Source: Doryteuthis pealeii (Eukaryota > Mollusca > Cephalopoda > Myopsida > Loliginidae). From it: 64,000 bases of DNA. The stretch is from assembly GCA_023376005.1 (NCBI GenBank), contig CM042152.1, forward strand, positions 86,071,856 through 86,135,855, given 5' to 3'. Below the pieces are notes generated by a model. That model saw only the letters and a program-made list of their open reading frames with translations, had not been told where the DNA came from and ran no database searches. Shown here one piece after another: positions 33,560 through 44,811 of the stretch (position 1 is its first letter; each line of letters starts with the position of its first letter). A program made the translations under genes and the position numbers.

Positions 33560-34020
33560 CCAGATGGCATCCAGTATCTACATGAAGCTGATGTTGTTGG
33601 AATATAAGGTGTGCTCCAATTCCCCACCTGGATTTATAGACTAGCCATGGTCACATGGTTTATTCCTCTGGCCATGCTGCATGGCTGATACACTACTTAA
33701 ACCCCCACACTGGCCATAATTGTAAATGCACTCATTGAGGAGGGACTTACAATACTCAGGACTCTTTACCAAGGATCCAATTCTACTGGACAAGCGCTCA
33801 GGCTTAAGGTCTACAGAATGGCCCAACAGATTGAAACAGATGTATATAGGTTTTTGCAGGTCACCAAACATATGTGTGTCCATGTGTAGGAGTTCATAAG
33901 AAAACATTGCTCCTGAGTTTATTCTTAGTGCCCAGCATGTCTTGCTTGTCAGATTTGTTAGATGGGAGGTAAATAGCCATACAGCAGCTGTTTTGTAGGG
34001 TGCTGAAGTACCTCTTGAAG
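33560..34020 (-). pseudogene. Probable decayed LINE 3' coding region
   Basis: The minus strand has an open stretch of about 125 codons extending upstream of the methionine at 33907. Another frame reads HAGH and NKLRSNVFLWTPTHGHTYV, then PAKTYIHLF, which resembles the C-terminal part of LINE ORF2 proteins common in mollusc genomes (memory of the family). The methionine-initiated 88-codon frame has no recognisable domain and is likely an out-of-frame reading of the same relic. An unknown host exon is a less likely alternative. Confidence 0.4.
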
Positions 34021-34029
34021 GAAGATATT

Positions 34030-34980
34030 TATAAACAACTTAATATCAACATTAAATAATTCATCACAATGTTTCAAACAAAATCTTATCTGAAACTTGT
34101 TTGCAGTGATTTCAGCTAAACCTTTGACAATTCTAATTCCGATGATTTTACTTCCTGATATATTTATGTTCTCTCAACAAGAATATGTCAGATTGTGCTG
34201 TCAAATTGATGACAAAAATGCCCTAGGGATGATCTTTCTACACTCATCAGTCTGAGAAATAATGTGGTCATTACAAAGAAGACAAATGGTTGTTATGTTA
34301 CCAAATATGAGATTTCATTTCATTCTTTTTTTTTATAAGATTTAATTTGGAAGAAAATGAGGAGGATAATTAATATAAAAAGATAAGTTTTAAAAGATAA
34401 GGATGGGATGAACGATGGAAGAAAGGCCAATGCCAAGAATTTTTTTCAAAGTGGAAGAAAATTGAAAACAGGATAAAAAATTTTAAGAAACACTGAATAT
34501 AAAAGTAGTCGTTCAAATTTAAAAATGGAAAAGAAGAAAAAAAGAAAAAAAAGAAATCAATGATAAAACAAAAGCAAAAAAGTAATGGAGAAAGTAAATG
34601 ATACAAATAGAAGGGAGAGGATGTGGAAAAAAAATGAAAGTTTGAGAGTGGAAGGATATCAATTTTTATCATTTTATAATGATACAACTGTAGAAAAACA
34701 AAATAGCATCAACAGGGCTGCTCAAAGTTTTGTAAACAAATCATAATGTCACACTGCATTAGAAATTTGTTTTCAGAAATGCAATAGAAAAAAAAATTCT
34801 GTTTCAAATTGGAATGTTTTTGTCAAAAAAAGGAAAAGAGCAAATTTCCTTTTTTTTTTTTTCCAAGTATACTCAACAATTTTTGAGAAAATTCTTCTTG
34901 CAAGAAAGAAAATGTCACATTATTTTTAATTTTTAAAATATAAAATTGAAAAAAAAAAAAAAAGGCAAAACAACAAGGTG
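34030..34980. other. Non-coding AT-rich stretch
   Basis: I see no gene. The 105-codon minus frame is Phe/Ser-rich and arises from purine-rich A runs. Confidence 0.5.
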
Positions 34981-34984
34981 CTAA

Positions 34985-35085
34985 TAAAGTAAACATTCAC
35001 TAAGCTTGACACAAGGACAAGAGAATGGGGCATCCAATGAGAATTTTACTCACTAACAATGGCCTGCCAGTCTAGTTTGTTAAAC
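34985..35085 (-). mobile_element. SINE-4 copy, reverse orientation
   Basis: It has CACTAAGCTTGACACAAGGA, then GGGGCATCCAATGAGAATTT and ACAATGGCCTGCCAGTCTAG. It ends where the foldback at 35087 begins. Confidence 0.6.
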
Positions 35086-35086
35086 A

Positions 35087-35339
35087 TCACAATGCAGGTG
35101 TAAAGAAAAAAAAATACGGTAACAATGGTGTTATGTGTTAACCTGTATTTTATTCTTGAATTGAAATCTCTTTTTCAATATTTTTTAAATAGAAATGCCA
35201 TAACTATACTATTTCAGTTCCAGTGATCTTTTGAAAAAGGGATTTTATCTTGAAAATTCGAGAATAAAATACAGGTTAACACACAACACCATTGTTACCG
35301 TATTATTTTTTTTTCTTTCTTTACATCTGCATTGTGATA
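35087..35339. repeat. Near-perfect long foldback
   Basis: Arms of about 90-100 bp pair (GGTAACAATGGTGTTATGTG against CACACAACACCATTGTTACC, and ATCACAATGCAGGTGTAAAG against its complement near 35320-35339) around a loop of about 55 bp. If transcribed it would give a long double-stranded stem. Confidence 0.8.
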
Positions 35340-35360
35340 GCCTTCTAAATCAACCTCTAA

Positions 35361-35412
<52 letters not shown>

Positions 35413-35715
35413 CTGCAGAGTAAGTGAAAAGTTACTCCTTATTTATAAATTAACCTATCAGATTTACATGAAAGAAACATAAAAGAAAACTTTATTGTTA
35501 TTTTGTTTGTTCAAAAACACCATTATAGATTGTAAGTAAGCTTCTGTCTGTTCAACTCATTTTTCAGGTTGACTGATTTTGACGTTGATGTTAGCTATTG
35601 GCATTTTTTACTCTGGACAGTTAAAGCAGTTGAAAGAATAAATATATTTTGGGGGTGAGAATTATAAGGGATACTACCACCACTACTACACCCACTCAAA
35701 AATTCTATGAGTTGG

Positions 35716-36110
35716 ATGTACATGGTGTAATGGTTACAGTTGTAGGAAATGGACTTGTCGACCTGAGTTCAAATCCTTGACCAAGCTACAGTTCACATAG
35801 TGCTAATACCCTTGGGAAAGGTATGAATGCTACTACTCTCCCTCTAGCTATGGGTAAATAGTAGGACAGACTGGGTTCTGTAGAATACTATTAATTGTTA
35901 TTCTGTGTTACTTTCACCCTTAGCCAGGATTGAACCTGCAGTCTGGAAATGACTGTTACAGATTGTTAACTATTGGACAGTGGAACAGTCAAACACCTCC
36001 TCAGCTTAATGGACTCTTCCTGGCAGTAGTGGCAGTAATTATTTAAGCTTGGTTAGGCAACCAGTCTAGGAGAAGGAAAACTCTGAATTCAAACCTGTTA
36101 AACTCCGCTT
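35716..36110 (+). mobile_element. SINE-3 copy carrying a nested insertion
   Basis: Head (ACATGGTGTAATGGTTACAG), B box (GAGTTCAAATCC) and core are intact to GACTGGGTTCT. After that, about 165 bp (35881-36046) are foreign, and the family resumes with TTGGTTAGGCAACCAG. The insert contains GCCAGGATTGAACCTGC, a reversed B-box-like motif, so it may be another tRNA-derived piece in minus orientation. Confidence 0.7.
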
Positions 36111-36282
36111 GGGGTGGTCACTACTAGAATAAGCTCAGTCCTAATTGGTGATATAAGAAAAAAAAGAAAGAAAGAAAAGAAACATAAACTGTAAAGACAT
36201 AATAGATGAACTGTGAACCTATTGAGTTTGTATTGTAATTCTGGTCCATGATGATATTGATGATTTTATTAGGAAGAAGTAA

Positions 36283-36532
36283 GTAAGTAAATAAATAAAG
36301 TCATTGGGACGGCTTAAAGTCGGTATCAGCCGATCAGCGAGGGAGTCTAACCCCTTTTCACTAGTGCTAGACCAAGGAGATTGTTTTTGCATCTAAGGTG
36401 GAGCGCCACACCTACCATCAGCTCCTTACTTTACTGCACAGATCCTGTGCTACTCATACGCTGAGTTGGCAAAGGCCGGTATTAAACTAGGAACCTTGTG
36501 GTTTCTAGCCGAACGCTCTACCAACTGAGCTA
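36283..36532 (-). mobile_element. Full-length SINE-1, reverse orientation
   Basis: The tail (AAGTAAGTAAATAAATAAAG) is at the left, and the head with reversed A box (CTCTACCAACTGAGCTA) is at the right. It directly abuts the shared segment at 36538, mirroring 20701-21324 except for about 25 bp missing at the junction. Confidence 0.82.
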
Positions 36533-36537
36533 CACAT

Positions 36538-36862
36538 AGTTATCTATTCTAATTTGGATGTTTAAAAAATGACTTTCAGCCTCTATAAAGACATTACAAA
36601 ATTGTCATTAGTTACAAATTGAAGTGGAATTTTTCTTATTCTTTAAGAACATTTTAATGCATTGCTCTAATAAAAATTTCACTATATGTTTTTGTTGGGT
36701 TATATGTAGCATAAACCCAATATCAACAGTGTTGGGTGACTGTCAGTTTCTCACCTATGTGATCATTGGACCATTGGTTGGCTGTGTCTATGCTATCCTA
36801 ATGCTCCACTACAGATATTGAGCATTTTTTATTTATAAATATACCAAACTATATTTATATAG
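36538..36862 (+). repeat. Segment shared in inverted orientation with 20701-21045
   Basis: This is the second copy of the shared segment. A 65-codon frame starts at 36624 in its plus strand, the counterpart of the minus frame at 20772. Right-hand homology ends at about 36862, where a LINE-tail-like sequence begins. Confidence 0.75.
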
Positions 36863-37243
36863 TCCAACCCCTCCTCACTGTGGCAGGGTGGTGACAATGG
36901 TAGTGTCAGTTATGTTGTCTGGAACTCAAGTTCCTGGTAGGGCCTCTAAGGTGGATTGGTCTGTCACCCAGTGGTATTAGGGCCACAACGTGGTTATAGG
37001 GGCTCTTGTGAAAATGTAAAGGGTGTCATCATCAGGAATCAACATTTGTGGCAAACGAGGGTATCTCCTTCCCCTGACCAGGATATGCATGGTGGTTTTA
37101 GGGACCATTTGTGAACTTCCTGTTCCCTTGTTACTCCTTTTCATGAATTCATTATCTCATTCATGTGGGATACAATTAATTTGTTGGATGGAGCCAGTTC
37201 AACTGACCCAGGATGAATGCCGTCAGAACAACAACAACATATA
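36863..37243 (+). mobile_element. LINE 3'-end-like sequence with (AAC)n tail
   Basis: The block is GC-richer than its surroundings, with GGTGGTGACAATGGTAGTGT and TGACCCAGGATGAATGCCGT, and ends AGAACAACAACAACA. The tandem AAC tail and the ATGCCGT before it parallel the tail of repeat R1. The 82-codon frame inside has no recognisable domain. Confidence 0.45.
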
Positions 37244-37949
37244 TAATGAAAATTTAGTTACACATAAATGAATTTATTATTTATGAATAATGAATTCTTA
37301 TTTAATTTGGTTTCTTAGAAAAGCCCAAGTGTAGAGATTCAAGTTAGAACCCATTTTTTTTGTGTTTCTAATTAAAGAAATAAGACATATAATTGATTAG
37401 CCAAAGATTGAGGGTATATAAACAAACTCTATAAACTTGCCAAAAAGGATATCAAATAATTCAAAGCAGATAATGTAACCAGATTTGTAGAGTTAGTCAT
37501 CATGCCAATTTCCGAATCGCATCTCTAATTTTCATTAGGTAGAATTAACATCATACTGACCTTCACAGGAAGGCTCTGACTAGCATCCAGTCACCAGACA
37601 AAAAAGTCAGTAACTGAATACACTCTTAGCAACTGACAAGACATGGTCAAGTGTTCAGTATATATGGATAAAAATATACACACTAAAACCACCAGTCAAT
37701 CAAAATCCTAGAAATAGACTTGACCATTCCACAAGTAGAAATACCCAAGCTGCTATTTAAACCACTTACCAAGTCTGGATTCTCAGAAGCAGATTCAACT
37801 TACAAAACAGTTGAATACTGATCAGTCTATACAAATCTGTACACACTCTCATTATTTATTGATTTTGACTTGTATTTAAAAACAAACAAATCTTTAAAAA
37901 AATTGAATTGCTCTTTATTGCAACTCACTCAGGAAATTATTTCTATTAG
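37244..37949. other. Non-coding stretch
   Basis: I see no recognisable feature here. Confidence 0.45.
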
Positions 37950-38070
37950 AGTGAGAAACAGTAAGTATCAGAGACAATAATAAATGAGCTCTCAGTGAGG
38001 CTTGAACTGATCTCTCCTACAAACCTGGTTATCCATACCAGCTGTTTTACTAACTAAGCTATGAAAGCAA
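37950..38070 (-). mobile_element. tRNA-like retroposon head
   Basis: The minus strand has CATAGCTTAGTTAGTAAAAC (A-box-like), then CAGTTCAAGCCTCACTGAG (B-box-like) about 35 bp later. The arrangement is tRNA-like but stems are not complementary throughout, so it is a SINE remnant and not a tRNA gene. It matches no other family in the window. Confidence 0.45.
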
Positions 38071-38074
38071 TTAC

Positions 38075-40590
38075 AATGGCAGAATCCAAAGTCACATCTA
38101 TCTAATTCAGTATTTCATCTTTGTCAGTATAAAGTTCTTTTAGTCTTTTTATTCACTAGAAGTGTTAATATTTAATTTTAATTTTATATGAAGGAATAGA
38201 AATCATTATTTCTAATTTTGACTAGTATTTTCTTTTATATCTCTTTTAATTTTAGTTGCTTTTCAAATAATAATTACTATTGAAAAAGCTTCACCTAAAA
38301 ATAAGTAAAACACCTCTAAATTCTGAAGTGTTTTCTCTATAATCATGATCAACAAATCAAGTGTCCTTGAAGATGAAGTTTAAATTTTCAAAGTTTATTT
38401 TATGAACAAAATTTTGATTATCGGGAAAGATAATGTTTCCCCATATAGCAGTGCAAATATTATTATGATTATATTTGAATTATATAGAAAGATAACATAC
38501 ATCACAGATACAAAAAAATGATCGAGAGATCAACACACAGAAAAGATCAGATTTATAGAGAAATATTTTCCTTAATATTGAAATTTAAATTGCATCCAAA
38601 TTATTATGACCCAAATATTAAATCTGATTATTTTTGCCGCTTGTAATTATTTTGATTTAAAAAAAATTTTTTTTTTTTATGAAAATCTTTTCCATTAATC
38701 CAAAAAGTTAATGTAATTTCTAAGAGAATTTGATTTCTTAAGAATTAAATAATTATCACACATTTGCATGTGAATATTTACTGTATTTTCTAGATGAGAA
38801 TTGATGTCATTTTAGAATACTCTTAACCAGGACTCATCCAGTCCGTTACTGCACAATTTGAGCCTTTTAAATTGAGCCTCTGAATCTTAATAGCAGTACA
38901 GTGGATAATGAAGTACCTTATTTAGATACATTTGCTCTCGTGTATTTTAGAAGCAGGTAATTCCATCAATTCTTTTTTTGGAGTTATTCATTATACTCAA
39001 TTGATTTAATCTGATTACTTCTTTGATTCTTGCAATATGATTTTCAGTTAGGAATACTAATTGCCTTCATTAGACCTAATAGAAAATGATTTAAGATTAA
39101 ATTAGATTAAATTAATCACAGGGGGAAGGTCGTATTTTTAGGGCTTTTAGAATGCATGTTTTTTTTAGATTGGATTAAATGGATTGCATAGGGATGACTG
39201 CACTTTTAGCACTTTAAGAATGCATGTTTTACTCATGAAAATTTTATGATTATTGTTTCCTGAGAACAGTTTTCTACTCCATAGTTGTAGAGTTCATACC
39301 TTGACCTCAGCCCAACCAGGAACAGAATGACCATTTGAAAATAAGAAAAAAACTTGAGAAATGACAAACCAAGAGTATTGAACTGTAGGAGGAATATATG
39401 GAATAGAAAGTATGTTCCATGTTTCTAGGTCATTGCCTTCTTGGTTAGATCAAGAACTTTTCAGCATCCTCTTGCACTTGTCATGGTAAAAATAAACAAA
39501 AATCTCGGAGCAAAAATTTTTGTTAATCATAAAAGTATGTACATTTCTGAATAAGTTATCAATTTTAAAAATTTCTTTATTTATTGTGTTTTTAATTTAC
39601 AAAATAGAAAATGCTCTTTGGAACATCTGACCATAATTCATAATGCTAGTATTGTTTGCTAAATTGGTTTGCTTGCCTTAAAGATTGAAGATTTGGATGT
39701 AAGTTCGGTTTTCAGAGGGTTAAGTCAGCATGAAGAATAGACAAATAAAAATCCATTGGAAGAGGAAAATAAAAACCTTGTACACTTATTTTACCCTGAC
39801 ATCTTTTCTAGATTGATGGATTATGGGAGAAACACAGGAATAGATGTGTCTTGGCTAATTAATCAATTTGAAAAAAAAAATGTTGCTATTGAAACCATTC
39901 AACTTAAAAAGTAAAGGATGTTGATTGATAAAGACAGAAGCAAAGTGGTGAATTGGAAACAGACTTTTCTGCCTTGAAGGTAATGTCATGAAGGTTACCA
40001 AATTAAATCAATTAATATAAAAATCTTTAACAAAAAAAAGTTTTAACAAATTTGTGTATTTAGACGGTAGAATTTACAACAATTTAGAGTATTTTCTCCA
40101 ATCCCTTTATTTGCATTTAGCATATAATTGTTTGGTGATGATGACATTTTTGGTAAGTGAAAGAATGTACTGATTCAACTTGTACTATTTTGATTTTGAT
40201 AACCATTCACATAGACACTAGAAAGTTTATGAGTGTGCTACTACTTAATAAGAAATGTCTTCATTACCAAAGTCTGAAATCAATGGTTTTGAACTCATCT
40301 TGTAATTTTGCCATATGAAATACCATTAATCCAAAAATTGTCAATATTCCAAGAACAATTGTGTTACTTTAGATATTGGCACATTTCAAAGTGAAAACTT
40401 ACTTTATTTTGATCATAATTTCTTGATTCGGATATTTTCTTTAATTTTCAGAAGTGTCATTATCATTCTAAGATATGTATAAACTATTGCACCCAAAATC
40501 TTTATTCACTTTATTTATTATGCTGTTTCAAACAATACATTTTATGATCATGAGATCATAGGGATGAGGGTATATTTTTCTAAGTTTAGC
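38075..40590. other. Long non-coding AT-rich region
   Basis: About 2.5 kb show no gene, SINE or LTR. The only structure seen is a diverged two-unit tandem at 39099-39232, whose units share GGRTTAAAT, a CACAGGG/CATAGGG motif and AAGAATGCATGTTTT. Confidence 0.5.
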
Positions 40591-40601
40591 TTTCTTACTG
40601 T

Positions 40602-40914
40602 TATTGAAGTCAGTTAGTTAGCTGCTGTTATTAAAACCAACAGTAGACTAAGTACAACTCAAGCAGTGTCCAAGACAGTTGGTATAAATAGGAATCAAGA
40701 ATGATCCATTCATGAATCTGGGTGACTTGGGTGATTCCATTCCTTGAGTTCTGATTGGCTGTTTGACTGCTTGACTTGAATGACATTGTGGAGTCTTATA
40801 TATACTTTGTCATTTGCAGTGGACTTTCTGGCTTTCGGGTTTGTATTTCAGTTACAACCGTTTGCTGCCTTGTCTTCCCAGTTCGACGGTAATTGGAACT
40901 TTAATTATTCTTCA
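40602..40914 (-). mobile_element. Solo LTR, family LTR-A
   Basis: This 313-bp copy is flanked by a perfect ACTGT duplication (40597-40601 and 40915-40919). It belongs to the TGAAGAAT subfamily, with a reversed TATA box near 40796-40803. Confidence 0.82.
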
Positions 40915-41093
40915 ACTGTTCTATCCATTTGTTCTCTTTTAGTTGATTCTGAGTAATGACAATTGATTCACTGGGTTTTATTAATGTTACTGATTGTTTA
41001 TCACTTTTTAAAACAGTCTCTTACATTTACATTGTATAACATTGGTTGGGGATGGCTATGTAAATATCATCAGAGTTATCCATTAAAAACATT

Positions 41094-41366
41094 TATTGAA
41101 GTCAGTCAGTCAGTATACAGTTTTAACAACAGCAACTGGCTAAGCACAACTCAGCCAGTCAGTCTACTGATCGTTTGAACAACAGCAACTGGCTAAGCAC
41201 AACTCAACTGGCGCCCAAGACAGCTGGTACTTATGGGACTCAAGAATAGTCCATTCATGTATTTGGGTGATTCCATTCCTTCAGTCCTGATTGGCTGCTT
41301 GGTTTCTATGATGTTATGAGGCTTCATAAATACCCTGGCATTTTGCAGTAGTATGATCATTCTACA
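41094..41366 (-). mobile_element. LTR-A copy adjoining a polypurine tract
   Basis: On the minus strand it starts TGTAGAATGATC at 41366. Directly upstream on that strand (41367-41387) lie about 20 uninterrupted purines. A polypurine tract immediately before TG is the signature of a 3' LTR. The copy has a deletion after TGTAGAATGATCA and an internal duplication (AACAGCAACTGGCTAAGCAC twice, about 41128 and 41181). Confidence 0.75.
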
Positions 41367-41735
41367 TCTCCCTTTCCTCCCCTCCCCATTGCACGAGCAC
41401 AGTCGCCTTTGAGGGGAAATTAGTTCCTTTTGGCCAGGCTGATTACAGGGGAGCAACTTGAACAATGCACAGGGTATTTTCGTCAGCATTGGCTTAGGGG
41501 GCAGAGTGACATTGGGTGAGGCCAGGTCCCTAGTTGATGTTGTTATCATTCCTTTTGTTTGTGGGACATCCTCAAATGCTGGTTTAGGGGGCTCAGGCAA
41601 AGCACTAGAAATAGGTGTAGGGGTCACTGGTGCTTCAAGCTTCCTGAGAAATCAGCAATTCTGCAGTGTGACTCTAACCAATCCATCATTCCTAATTCAT
41701 TATTGATGATTAGGGAGAGTCTCAACAACTCGGCC
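41367..41735 (-). mobile_element. Remnant of LTR-A internal region
   Basis: About 370 bp lie between a minus-strand 3' LTR and an inverted LTR fragment. They are GC-richer and open in a minus-strand frame (144 codons starting at 41627 and running into the LTR) with a Pro-rich stretch SALPEPPKPAFEDVPQTKG. Position next to the polypurine tract says it is the 3' end of a retroelement interior. No protease, RT or integrase motif is present in what remains. Confidence 0.5.
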
Positions 41736-41855
41736 CGTAGAATAATCATACTAAGTTCCAACTACTGTTGAATTGGTAAGACAAGGCAACAAGTACCTGT
41801 AACTCAATACAGATCTAACCTTGTTGTCTTGTCTTACCAATTCAACGGTAAATCT
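41736..41855. mobile_element. Small head-to-head LTR-A dimer
   Basis: Plus-orientation LTR head (CGTAGAATAATCATACTAAG onward) runs to about 41822, then switches to the minus orientation of the same head (TCTTGTCTTACCAATTCAAC). The arms of about 30-60 bp can pair. It resembles the larger dimer at 32656-33038. Confidence 0.65.
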
Positions 41856-42030
41856 AGATGTTGCACCATAGATTTTTCTATTTTACTATTCAATAATTAT
41901 TTGAACCATTCAATTTAGAAGCATTATAATTCATGTGTCTTTCATAGTAATGAAATAATTACCATTTATAGTGTATATTTTCAACCCTACATTAATTCTT
42001 TTATCTAATACCAAAAATAAGGAAGTATTA

Positions 42031-42245
42031 GGGCCAGTTTAGCTCAGTTGGTAGAGCATCGGATTAGGAACGACAAGGTTCCGGTTTTCGATACTGGCCC
42101 TCACCAACTCAGTGTATGGGGATCTGTGTGGTAAAGTGAGGAGCTGATGGTAGGTGTGGCGCTTCCCCTCAGACACAAGAACAATCTCCTTGGTCTAGCG
42201 CTAGTGGAAAGGGGATGGACTCCCTTGCTGTCTGGCTGATACTGA
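42031..42245 (+). mobile_element. SINE-1, 5' part of an interrupted copy
   Basis: GGGCCAGTTTAGCTCAGTTG, the B box region and the body run to GGCTGATACTGA, where LTR sequence begins. The copy resumes at 42612 with CCGACTTTAGG. Confidence 0.8.
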
Positions 42246-42611
42246 TGTGGGGATTATCTTCCCTTGCCAGGAAGAGTTATCTTCCCGCGGTGTTGCCGTT
42301 TGTTCCCACTAGGGGACCTCTGGTATTTAAGCGCCTTATTTGAACTTCTCTCCCTCTTTTAGCTAAATCTCCGGTATGAGCACATGGGTTAGACTACTGT
42401 CTATCCCTTTCTCAGTGGGGCTTCGGTCCCCCCCCCCCTCCTAGTATGTACGGACGCTCCAGTCCTTTTATGTATGTATGTTTATGTACACTATCCTATT
42501 CTATCTTCTATTGTTTATGTATCTTGTTTATTCATGTGCTGTATTATATAAAATGTTTTGCCTCAGAAATGTGTCGGAGTTGTATGTTCAATTATGACTT
42601 TGAACCTTACA
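42246..42611 (+). mobile_element. Solo LTR of a third family inside SINE-1
   Basis: The 366-bp insert starts TGTGGGGATTATC and ends CCTTACA, typical TG...CA ends. It contains a TATTTAAG box at about 42332 and a C run at 42430. Flanks are ACTGA and ACCGA, or CTGA/CCGA depending on the exact end; the SINE consensus reads ACCGA once, so this is a target duplication with one base change. Its orientation is assumed from the TATTTAAG box. Confidence 0.6.
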
Positions 42612-42650
42612 CCGACTTTAGGCGCCACTTCAACAACTTTAAAAAAAGTA
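42612..42650 (+). mobile_element. SINE-1, 3' part of the interrupted copy
   Basis: CCGACTTTAGGCGCCACTTC and AACAACTTTAAAAAAAGT match the SINE-1 end (ACCGATTTTAGGCCACTCC, AACGACTTTA), continuing the copy split by the LTR. Confidence 0.65.
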
Positions 42651-42659
42651 AAGTCCTCA

Positions 42660-43700
42660 AAATATCTGACAAAATTAGCTATTTAAACAAGGAAAAATAA
42701 AGTGGAGAGATAATACCAAATAATTTAAGAATTTTAACAGTATTGAAGCACGAAGGAATTCATGATTAAAAAAATGAACAATATATTTTTTAAAATATCA
42801 ACATGATTTAAAAATTGGTAATCGTCCAAGTAAAAATAATGAATCAATTTCTTTCTAAAAATTGAATTTACATGAGAGGGGCTTTCTTTACATAACCTTT
42901 GCTCTCATTATTGAATACTGAATTATTTTAATATAGAGTTGGCAAAATACTACAGTAAGTGACAAAATTGAATGGAAAATTCTATATATTCAATAGAACA
43001 AAAAGAAAGGAAGAAGACACCCCAACTCCTATAAAAATATTCTTTAAATTAATAAGAAGCTTTCAAAAATAAGAAGCAAATGTTATTTCAAATAAATGTT
43101 GTTGTTTTTTTTTTAGGAAAAAATAAATTCTCATAGAATGCCTGACAACTTTTGAAGTTAAGTCAAAAACACTTTGAAGAAACCTATTTTGTCCAAATTT
43201 GTAGTTAAACGTCAGCTTTACTTTCATTCCATATGTTTGACATATTTATATTTTTTTAAACCAATTTTGCAATTTTTCTTTGAAAAGAAAATCTGTTAGC
43301 ATTACTTTTTCCATTTGTTTTTGAATAAAATTTAGATTTTATTTGTTTTATTTTTTCTAAGAAGCAACACAATATTTTAAAAACCCAATGTAGAGCATTT
43401 TATTTGATACATTGATAAAGATGAAAGAATACATTCTTTCTACTGTAACATTTGTTATCTTCACATTTATAAACACACACGCACATAAATGAATACATAT
43501 ATTTCTAATGACATATCTTTCTTTGATATTTATCTAGATTTATGTCTGTATGTATCGTATGTTTATGTAGCATTTAATTCTTTTTCAAAGTATCTATATG
43601 TGTGTGTGAAATTGTAGTTTAAAACTGTCCATTTTTTTCAAAAGTCAAACGCCTCTGAAGACGAATAACACCGAAAAAGTGTTATTCAGAAACCAATGGT
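42660..43700. other. Non-coding AT-rich stretch
   Basis: I see no gene. Around 43655-43690 a short hairpin GAATAACAC/GTGTTATTC surrounds CGAAAAA next to CTGAAGA. Confidence 0.5.
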
Positions 43701-43722
43701 AGGAGCGACTTTGTAATTATAA

Positions 43723-43727
<5 letters not shown>

Positions 43728-43762
<35 letters not shown>
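43728..43762. repeat. TA microsatellite
   Basis: A (TA)n run read as Tyr-Ile repeats in a short minus frame that is not a gene. Confidence 0.9.
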
Positions 43763-43764
<2 letters not shown>

Positions 43765-44213
43765 ATGGGTTTCTTTTTGGCAAGTTGGATGAAAAGTTTA
43801 GGGTATTGTAACTGTGTGAAAGATTTATCTATATATTCAAATTCTTCATTTAGAAATTTCTTGGTACAGATTCTAAGGGCTCTTAAATAAAAACAACGCA
43901 CTCACAAAACACATTTTAGAAACTAACCATCTGTTTAATTTTAAAGAATCCAAAATGTTAGTTAGGATACACAACAAAAAAGAAAGAAAAATCGTAGAAT
44001 CTAGTACCATCTCAATTTTCAACATGATTAAACAAAGACCCGGATTTTTCGTCCTGTCACCTTAACTCTCCAAAATTATTCTCAAGAATCATAAAATTCC
44101 CTATATTTAATCAACATCTCACTTAGTTTTCTATACACATATTTTCCTTTAATTATATCTAAATTATTTCTTACTCATCAGGTAGTACAGTTTTTCCTTT
44201 AAACTTTCAGCAC

Positions 44214-44247
<34 letters not shown>

Positions 44248-44251
<4 letters not shown>

Positions 44252-44731
44252 GAATGAATGAAAAAACACAGGTTTAAATGAGTTAAGTGGTGAGTTTATT
44301 GGCCGACGCTGCAGTGTTTCGATCTATTAATTAGATCATCTTCAGGGCATTTGTTGGTATATGGAAGGTAATAAGAAATTTTTATCACAGAATAACGAGA
44401 AAAGCGAGTGGTAGTCCTTGTTATTCAGTCTTTTTAAAATTTGAGGTTTGAAAAAAGGAGACGGTTTGAAATATGATGTCAAATATTCTCTTTTACGGTG
44501 TGAGTATGGGACTATGTAAGTGTGTGTATCAAAAAGAAAGCATTGTGCATTTTTTTAGGTGTGTGGTTGCGCGTGTGTGTATAAATCTTTTGCGATAAAT
44601 GACAGCAAAACAAACCTCAATGTTGTGTGTGTGTGAGCGAGCATGGTTACCATTGATCGAAACACTGCAGTGTCGGCCAATAAACTCACCACTTAACTCA
44701 TTTAAACCTGTGTTTTTTCATTCATTCTTAA
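44248..44731. mobile_element. Element with 76-bp inverted ends and hammerhead-like core
   Basis: Arms 44248-44323 and 44655-44731 are almost perfect inverted copies (AAACACAGGTTTAAATGAGT and GGTGAGTTTATTGGCCGAC against their complements). Next to the left arm the minus strand reads CTGAAGA, T, GATCTA-ATTAA-TAGATC, GAAA, then CACTGCAGCGTC. This matches hammerhead core order but with an extra T and only a 3-bp stem I. The right arm keeps only the GAAA half. The 330-bp interior has GTGTGTGT stretches and no gene. Confidence 0.6.
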
Positions 44732-44766
44732 TATACTACATATTATCGAATTCACTTCCTTTTCTT

Positions 44767-44768
<2 letters not shown>

Positions 44769-44811
<43 letters not shown>

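Noticed and set aside
43650..43695. Hammerhead at CTGAAGACG...CGAAAAA
   Set aside because: The long hairpin GAATAACAC/GTGTTATTC pairs across the GAAA position, which contradicts the hammerhead layout.
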